From the NCBI GenBank assembly GCA_030834835.1, contig JAUQXD010001022.1:1-9912 (forward strand): DNA of 9,912 bases, read 5' to 3'. Made by a program: the position numbers and the translations under genes. Source of the DNA: Thermoflexales bacterium (lineage in GTDB: Bacteria; Chloroflexota; Anaerolineae; Fen-1058). Under the pieces are notes generated by a model. That model was not told the DNA's origin and made no database searches. It saw only the letters and a program-made list of their open reading frames with translations. Position 1 is the first letter of the stretch, and each line of letters begins with the position of its first letter. Shown piece after piece: positions 5,761-9,912 of the stretch.

Positions 5761-7113
5761 TTAGCCGACCAGCGAGTGGACGGCCTCACGGAAGACTTGA
5801 GAGTGTGCGTCGATGTCGGCAGCGCTGGTGTAGGGCGAGATCAGCGCCATGTTATGAAACGGCGTCATCAGGATGCCACGATTCAGCGCATATAGATGCA
5901 TATACTGATCGAGATCAAAGTCGATCGCGGCGACGGCTTCGCCGCCGTTGCGGGGTGGCGTCGGCCGGAACCAGTACTCGGCGCGGCAGCCCAGCCGCTT
6001 CACGATCCACGGCAAGTTGTGTTCCTCAATCACCTCGAGCACGCCCTGCTCAAACCGTTCGGCCAGCGGGATCATGCGATCGAACGCTTCTGGCGTCAGC
6101 ACTTTCTCCAGCGTCACGCGCATCGCCGCCAGTGCCAGCGCGTTGCCCGATAGCGTCCCGCCAATCCCGTTGGTGTCGATGTCTTCCAACGGCGTTTGTA
6201 CCCGCGCCCGATCAGCCACCTCCGCCGATAGGCCGTACACGGCCGCCGGGATGCCGCTCGCGATCGGTTTGCCGATGACGAACAGATCGGGTTGAAGGTT
6301 GTACGCTTTAGTGTAGCCGCCTGGCCCGGTGCAGATCGTGTGTGTTTCGTCGATGATCAACAACGTGCCGGTCTGGCGGGTGATGTCGCGCAGGGCAGCG
6401 TGATAGCCTGCATCAGGATGAATGATGCCGATGTTTGTCATGGCAGGTTCGGCCAGCACGCAGGCCACATCGCCAGGCGCGAGAGCGGCCTCCAGCGCAG
6501 GAATATCGTTGAACTCGACCACTTTGGTGGTCTCCGACGGATTGACCTGCGGGCCGAGATTACCTGATCGAGGACCGACAACCCCGTCATGCAGCGTTGC
6601 AAAGGTCTCGTCCACCGTGCCATGATAACAGTAGTTATAGATCAAGACTTTGGGCCGCTTCGTAATCGCCCGCGCCAGGCGCAGCGCAAAGCGATTGGCA
6701 TCGGTGGCCGTCATCGCCACCTGCCAGTAGGGCAAACCAAAACGGCGTTGAAGTTCTTCGCCCACCCACACCGCGTCTTCGGTGGGCAGCATAAACGTGA
6801 CACCGTTGCGCATACGATTTGTAATCGCCTCTAGCACAGGCTCAGGAGCATGGCCCGTCATCGCACCCGTGTCGCCCAGACACAGGTCGATGTAGGCGTT
6901 GCCATCGACGTCGGTGAAGTGCGCGCCGTGCCCTTCGGTGACAAAGACGGGGAAACTGCCCGCCCACTTCACCATCCAACTCATCGGCACGCCGGCCAGC
7001 AGCGACTTCTTCGCGCGTTCAAACAACGCCTGCGAGCGCGGATGTGTATCGATGAAGCGTTGGCCTTCAATGACTAATTGAGTGTGTAAGCGACTGCGAT
7101 CGATCGTTGCCAT
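5761..7113 (-). CDS. Class III PLP-dependent aminotransferase (glutamate-1-semialdehyde aminomutase-like)
   Basis: A 450-residue fold-type I PLP enzyme of the class III group (COG0001-like). PLP should form a Schiff base with K282 in VIGKPIASGIP. D255 in LLIIDETHT pairs with the pyridine nitrogen, Y163-H164-G165 stacks on the ring, and GGTLSGNALALAA (318-330) is the conserved C-terminal-side motif. The usual phosphate-binding S-G-[ST]-E-A loop is replaced by TATDAN (135-140), followed by the typical ALRLARA helix, so it belongs to a divergent subfamily rather than to HemL itself. Such proteins are usually annotated only as aspartate aminotransferase family; the amino donor and acceptor are unknown. 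The ATG at 7113 has GGGAG about 10 bases upstream. It follows murI by 78 bases on the same strand and could serve glutamate or D-amino-acid metabolism, but this is inference. Confidence 0.9.
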   Translation of the reverse strand: MATIDRSRLHTQLVIEGQRFIDTHPRSQALFERAKKSLLAGVPMSWMVKWAGSFPVFVTEGHGAHFTDVDGNAYIDLCLGDTGAMTGHAPEPVLEAITNRMRNGVTFMLPTEDAVWVGEELQRRFGLPYWQVAMTATDANRFALRLARAITKRPKVLIYNYCYHGTVDETFATLHDGVVGPRSGNLGPQVNPSETTKVVEFNDIPALEAALAPGDVACVLAEPAMTNIGIIHPDAGYHAALRDITRQTGTLLIIDETHTICTGPGGYTKAYNLQPDLFVIGKPIASGIPAAVYGLSAEVADRARVQTPLEDIDTNGIGGTLSGNALALAAMRVTLEKVLTPEAFDRMIPLAERFEQGVLEVIEEHNLPWIVKRLGCRAEYWFRPTPPRNGGEAVAAIDFDLDQYMHLYALNRGILMTPFHNMALISPYTSAADIDAHSQVFREAVHSLVG

Positions 7114-7151
7114 GCTGTGAAATCTCCCTTGAAAATGGATGTAATGGGCAG

Positions 7152-7179
7152 TTTATCACAACCTCATTGTCTTCGGCAA
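7152..7179 (-). promoter_or_regulatory. Possible promoter for the aminotransferase gene
   Basis: In the 78-base gap after murI the minus strand shows TTGCCG (7179-7174) and GATAAA (7157-7152) with a 16-base spacer. Each matches four of six sigma-70 consensus positions. It lies about 38 bases before the start codon. No terminator hairpin was seen after murI, so readthrough is also possible. Confidence 0.3.
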
Positions 7180-7191
7180 ACAACGACGCGC

Positions 7192-8013
7192 TCAAACATC
7201 AACGACGCCCTGCTTGTTGCTCCACACCACCCCACGCGGCTCTATCTCGCGGCCTACCAGCACGCGTACAATCTCGCGATAAGCGGCCGCGCCACCACTC
7301 GTGATAAAACGATGCTGTCCAATTTGCTCCGATGACGCCAACAACCCGCGCTCACTCAACACCCGCTTGACCTGTCGCGCGATCGCGGGCGCGGGATCGA
7401 TCACGCCGATGCCGGGTGCGAGCGAGCGAATCGCCTCGATGACGAACGGATAATGCGTACACGCCAGCACAATCGTGTCCGCCCCGCCCGATCGGATCGG
7501 CGTGAGAAACCGATCGAGCATCGCCACCGTGTCGGGCGTATTCAACTGCCCGGCTTCGACTTGTTCCACCAGCCCCGGACACACTTGATTGATCAATTTC
7601 ACGCCGTTGGCGAAACGCTCCACCACGCTGGCAAACAATTCACCTTGAAATGTGGCCGGAGTTGCCATCACGCCGACGACGCCGGTGCGCGTGTGCTCGG
7701 CCGCGGGCTTGACGGCCGGCTCCATGCCCACGAACGGCATGTCAGGAAACGTGACGCGCAGATGCTTCAGCGCCGCCGCCGAGGCCGTGTTGCACGCCAC
7801 GACGATCAACTTGCAGCCCTGATCGATCAAATAGCGCGTGATCGCTTCACTGAACGATCGGATCTGATCAAGCGAGCGCGGGCCGTAGGGAATGTGAATT
7901 TGATCGGCGAAGTACAGCGTGTCCTCGCGCGGCAGTTGCGCGGCGATCTCGCGCCAGACGCTCAGGCCGCCCACACCAGAGTCGAAGATACCAATAGGTT
8001 GGTTAGTGTTCAT
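7192..8013 (-). CDS. murI: Glutamate racemase
   Basis: A 273-residue cytoplasmic enzyme that converts L-glutamate to D-glutamate for peptidoglycan. It has two pseudo-symmetric Asp/Glu racemase halves. GIFDSGVGGL (8-17) carries D11 and S12. The two catalytic cysteines are C74 in VVACNTASAAAL and C185 in VLACTHYPF, with H187 next to the second. YGPRS (43-47) is the conserved substrate loop. Length is normal and all key residues are intact. I start it at ATG 8013 (MNTNQPIGIF); the frame can be extended to a TTG at 8022, but neither has a good Shine-Dalgarno sequence. Its leader contains a 13-bp hairpin built of heptamer repeats. It lies between a C26 peptidase and a class III aminotransferase on the same strand. 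Confidence 0.96.
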   Translation of the reverse strand: MNTNQPIGIFDSGVGGLSVWREIAAQLPREDTLYFADQIHIPYGPRSLDQIRSFSEAITRYLIDQGCKLIVVACNTASAAALKHLRVTFPDMPFVGMEPAVKPAAEHTRTGVVGVMATPATFQGELFASVVERFANGVKLINQVCPGLVEQVEAGQLNTPDTVAMLDRFLTPIRSGGADTIVLACTHYPFVIEAIRSLAPGIGVIDPAPAIARQVKRVLSERGLLASSEQIGQHRFITSGGAAAYREIVRVLVGREIEPRGVVWSNKQGVVDV

Positions 8014-8023
8014 GATGGGCAAT

Positions 8024-8081
8024 GAGTAATGCGTAATACGTACTGCGTAATCAGCGGGGCATTACGCAGTACGCTTGACGC
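8024..8081. repeat. Heptamer repeat array with inverted copies forming a 13-bp hairpin
   Basis: Four tandem 7-base units (GAGTAAT, GCGTAAT, ACGTACT, GCGTAAT at 8024-8051) are followed after 9 bases by three units in inverted sense (ATTACGC, AGTACGC, TTGACGC at 8061-8081). Bases 8039-8051 and 8061-8073 are perfect complements, so the region folds into a 13-bp hairpin with a 9-base loop, just upstream of murI. There is no T run on either side, so it is not a typical terminator. It resembles the short tandem heptamer families seen in cyanobacteria and some Chloroflexota. Confidence 0.7.
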
Positions 8082-8082
8082 A

Positions 8083-8129
8083 ATAGAAATCAAAATCGGA
8101 AGCCAGATCATTATAATCCGACTTCCGAT
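8083..8129 (-). terminator. Intrinsic terminator after the C26 peptidase gene
   Basis: On the minus strand a 14-bp stem (8129-8116 with 8108-8095; outer arms ATCGGA/TCCGAT) with a 7-base loop TATAATG is followed by TTTGATTTC. Two of the pairs are G-U in the minus-strand RNA and would be A-C mismatches in a plus-strand RNA, which shows the direction. It starts 30 bases after the stop of the C26 gene and should separate the M29/C26 pair from murI. Confidence 0.72.
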
Positions 8130-8136
8130 GATACGC

Positions 8137-8160
8137 GATTCGCTGACTCGCCGATTCGCT
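8137..8160. repeat. Three-unit 8-base tandem repeat at the end of the C26 gene
   Basis: GATTCGCT (8137-8144), GACTCGCC (8145-8152) and GATTCGCT (8153-8160) form a short tandem array with period 8. It begins within the stop codon of the C26 peptidase and ends before its terminator stem. No function is apparent. Confidence 0.6.
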
Positions 8161-8899
8161 ATTTGTCCGTTGACGCCGCTTCCACCAGCCCGGCAAACAG
8201 TCGGGCCATTTCCGGCTGCTGATGATACAACCATTCGGGATGCCACTGCACGCCCAGTGCGAACGGATGCCCCGGCAACTCGATCGCTTCGACGATGCCA
8301 TCGGGTGACAGCGCCACCACTTTGAGATCATCCGCCACACGCTTGATCGATTGATGATGCCACGAATTGACCTCAGCCGACTTGTCCTGAATCAGCGACG
8401 CCAACAGTGAATCGGTCTCAACTTTGACCGGATGCGCCACCGCTTCGCGCGGCATCACTTCTTCATCGTACATGTGCGTCAACGCATCGGGCACCATCGA
8501 CGCGATGTCCTGTACCAGCGAGCCGCCCAATGCCACGTTCAACACTTGCGTGCCGCGACAAATGCATAGCAGCGGCGTTTGCGCGTCGGCCGCCCACTTC
8601 GCCATCGCCAGTTCAGCGCGATCGCGATTCATGTCCAGCCCCCAGATCGAAGGGTGCGGCTCTTCGCCATAAATCGCCGGATCGATGTCGCCACCGCCGG
8701 ACAGCAGCAGGCCATCCAGTCGTTCGAAGACGGCGCGTAACGTTTCGTTCGTCAGCGCGGGCGAAAGAATGACGGGCAGGCCGCCCGCATCCTCGATGGC
8801 GCGCACGTAGCGTTGGCCGGTCGCATACAACGGTGCGTGCGGCGGGCGCAGATGTTTGGTCTCGAAAGCCGTAATCCCAATCAACGGACGTTTAGTCAT
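8159..8899 (-). CDS. Peptidase C26 / gamma-glutamyl-gamma-aminobutyrate hydrolase family protein
   Basis: A 246-residue class I glutamine-amidotransferase-like hydrolase related to PuuD, which cleaves gamma-glutamyl amide bonds such as that of gamma-glutamyl-GABA. The N-terminal RPLIGIT (4-10), the oxyanion region LLLSGGGDIDP (64-74), the nucleophile elbow CICRGTQVLN with predicted catalytic C114, and GVQWHPEW with H220 and E222 give a complete triad. SWHHQSI (179-185) is the conserved substrate-side motif. Length is normal. It is probably cytoplasmic (no signal peptide). The start at 8899 is 6 bases from the stop of the M29 peptidase gene, so the two are almost certainly translated from one mRNA; no Shine-Dalgarno sequence is evident. 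True substrates could be gamma-glutamyl peptides or amides other than the polyamine-pathway one; no other puu gene is present. Confidence 0.92.
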   Translation of the reverse strand: MTKRPLIGITAFETKHLRPPHAPLYATGQRYVRAIEDAGGLPVILSPALTNETLRAVFERLDGLLLSGGGDIDPAIYGEEPHPSIWGLDMNRDRAELAMAKWAADAQTPLLCICRGTQVLNVALGGSLVQDIASMVPDALTHMYDEEVMPREAVAHPVKVETDSLLASLIQDKSAEVNSWHHQSIKRVADDLKVVALSPDGIVEAIELPGHPFALGVQWHPEWLYHQQPEMARLFAGLVEAASTDK

Positions 8900-8905
8900 A
8901 GCGAA

Positions 8906-9912
8906 TCAATTGACCTCAACCAGAAACTTGCCGCCCTGCATGATCGGTTCACCGTCCAGCAAGATGTCGAAGTCGCGGCCCACGCAGTCGATGTGCGTGG
9001 TGCTGTGCCACGTCTGCCCCGTGTGTTCGTTATACGGATGCCCGAAGGCAATATGAATGCCCGGAATTTTCTCGTCTTGCAGGATGTTGCCGATGATGTC
9101 ATGCACGGCCAGATTGGTGCCAATGGCAAACTCGCCGACGCGGTTGCTGTTCTCATCGGTGCGCGTGTAGGCCGCAAATTCGTTTAGCAATTCTTGGTTG
9201 TCGCACTTCAGATCGACGATGCGCGAATCTTTGATCTCGATCGAGAGCGGCGTGCTCTTCAGGTCGCCGTACTTGGCGCACAGATAATCGCCCACCACGC
9301 CATCGCACACGAACAAACCATCGACGGTGTAAGGCGAGGTGAAGATTTCGCCGCCGGGCAAATTGCCCCACTTGTCACGGCTGATGATGCCGCTCGTCTT
9401 CACCCACGTCAACGCGGGCACAAAGCGGCCGATCATGTCCGTGCCGCCGCTGGACTTCACCTGAATCGTCTTCGCCTGCCGCGCTTTGCCGATCACAACT
9501 TCACTCAACCGATCGATGTGTAGAAAATCCGCCCGCATGCCTTGCAGCATGATCTGGCGCGTGATGTTGACCATATGCCCGTGACGCAAGCGCTGCCGAT
9601 TGACCACTTCCATCATCTCCATGCGCGATCGCAATTCACCGCGCTGGGCCTGCGCCGCAAAGATGCTCACCGCCGACGTTTCCAGATCGGCCAGAACGAC
9701 CGCCGGCATGTGTTCGAGCGGGCGCGGGGCCAGTTCTTCCAGCACAAACACGCGATACGGCGCGCCGATCTGCTCCACCTGATCCACCAGCGCAGCCGCA
9801 ATATCCAAGCCCACTTGATCGGAAATGATGGCTACTGGCTCGTCGCGTTGCACGCGCAGGCAAATTTGCGTGGCATTACGCGCGCCCTGGCTCAACGCCG
9901 GATCAAATAGAA
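8906..9912 (-). CDS. M29-family metallo-aminopeptidase (5' end outside the window)
   Basis: A protein of the thermophilic aminopeptidase T/AmpS/PepS family (M29), which removes N-terminal residues from peptides using two metal ions. Numbering from a TTG at 9895, the expected ligands are E183 (NLPGGEIFTSP), E255 (RVGEFAIGTN), H281 (GIHIAFG), H301 and D303 (HIDCVGRDFD), all present. The C-terminal ILLDGEPIMQGGKFLV is typical. The frame stays open to the window edge, and the residues before the TTG (LFDPAL, then SQGARNATQICL) fit the usual family start, so the true start codon very likely lies a short way beyond 9912 and the TTG is internal. It is shorter than aminopeptidase T (about 400 residues), in line with the shorter branch of the family. 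It overlaps no gene and precedes the C26 gene by 6 bases, suggesting joint peptide turnover. Confidence 0.88.
   Translation of the reverse strand, partial: LFDPALSQGARNATQICLRVQRDEPVAIISDQVGLDIAAALVDQVEQIGAPYRVFVLEELAPRPLEHMPAVVLADLETSAVSIFAAQAQRGELRSRMEMMEVVNRQRLRHGHMVNITRQIMLQGMRADFLHIDRLSEVVIGKARQAKTIQVKSSGGTDMIGRFVPALTWVKTSGIISRDKWGNLPGGEIFTSPYTVDGLFVCDGVVGDYLCAKYGDLKSTPLSIEIKDSRIVDLKCDNQELLNEFAAYTRTDENSNRVGEFAIGTNLAVHDIIGNILQDEKIPGIHIAFGHPYNEHTGQTWHSTTHIDCVGRDFDILLDGEPIMQGGKFLVEVN

Noticed and set aside
8020..8022. TTG start for murI
   Set aside because: Adds only three residues, has no Shine-Dalgarno sequence, and ATG at 8013 directly precedes the family N-terminus.
8110..8117. TATAAT on both strands as a murI or plus-strand promoter
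   Set aside because: The sequence is the loop of a 14-bp terminator stem, and no -35 box is found at a suitable distance.
8024..8160. CRISPR array or attachment site
   Set aside because: Units of 7 and 8 bases without spacers, no cas gene, integrase or tRNA nearby.
9893..9895. TTG at 9895 as the true start of the M29 peptidase
   Set aside because: The frame is open to the window edge and the residues upstream (LFDPAL) fit the usual start of the family, so the gene is more likely truncated by the window.

Overview
The window is a GC-rich stretch (roughly 60% G+C by eye) in which every gene I can support lies on the minus strand, so it should be read right to left. The organism is most likely a member of the Chloroflexota. 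The reasons are the giant MalT-like ATPase/TPR regulator with a C-terminal BTAD domain, a small NHLP-clan-like protein, short-period tandem repeats between genes, and frequent CGATCG palindromes. This assignment is inferred from style; no marker gene proves it. No RNA gene, CRISPR array, transposase or phage gene was seen, and no gene-free stretch exceeds 150 bases.

Right part (9912 to 5761): an M29 aminopeptidase (cut by the window edge), a class I glutamine-amidotransferase-like peptidase C26 (gamma-glutamyl hydrolase type), glutamate racemase MurI, and a class III PLP aminotransferase of the glutamate-1-semialdehyde aminomutase superfamily. The first two are 6 bases apart and probably cotranscribed. 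A strong minus-strand terminator and heptamer repeats separate them from murI. The theme is peptide turnover and glutamate/D-glutamate chemistry.

Middle part (5760 to 1416): a 1077-residue STAND regulator (MalT-type ATPase, TPR array, C-terminal winged helix plus BTAD). It is followed by a compact unit: a 41-residue hydrophobic peptide ending in five glycines and a tyrosine, a 76-residue NHLP/Os1348-like protein, and a single-domain response regulator. The unit has good ribosome-binding sites and closes with a textbook intrinsic terminator. In front of the peptide gene, an 11-base direct repeat lies inside a 9-base inverted repeat and just upstream of a possible -10 box. That layout resembles the sites used by SARP-type regulators. 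I regard this regulator/peptide/NHLP-like/receiver cassette as the most interesting part of the window: a possible peptide-signalling or RiPP-like system with no modification enzyme in view.

Left part (1382 to 1): a P1-family (DmpA/BapA-type) N-terminal-nucleophile aminopeptidase, then the first 75 residues of a membrane protein with a periplasmic CHASE4-like sensor domain, cut by the window edge. The latter may be a sensor kinase or cyclase and could be the partner of the orphan receiver protein, but its output domain is outside the window.
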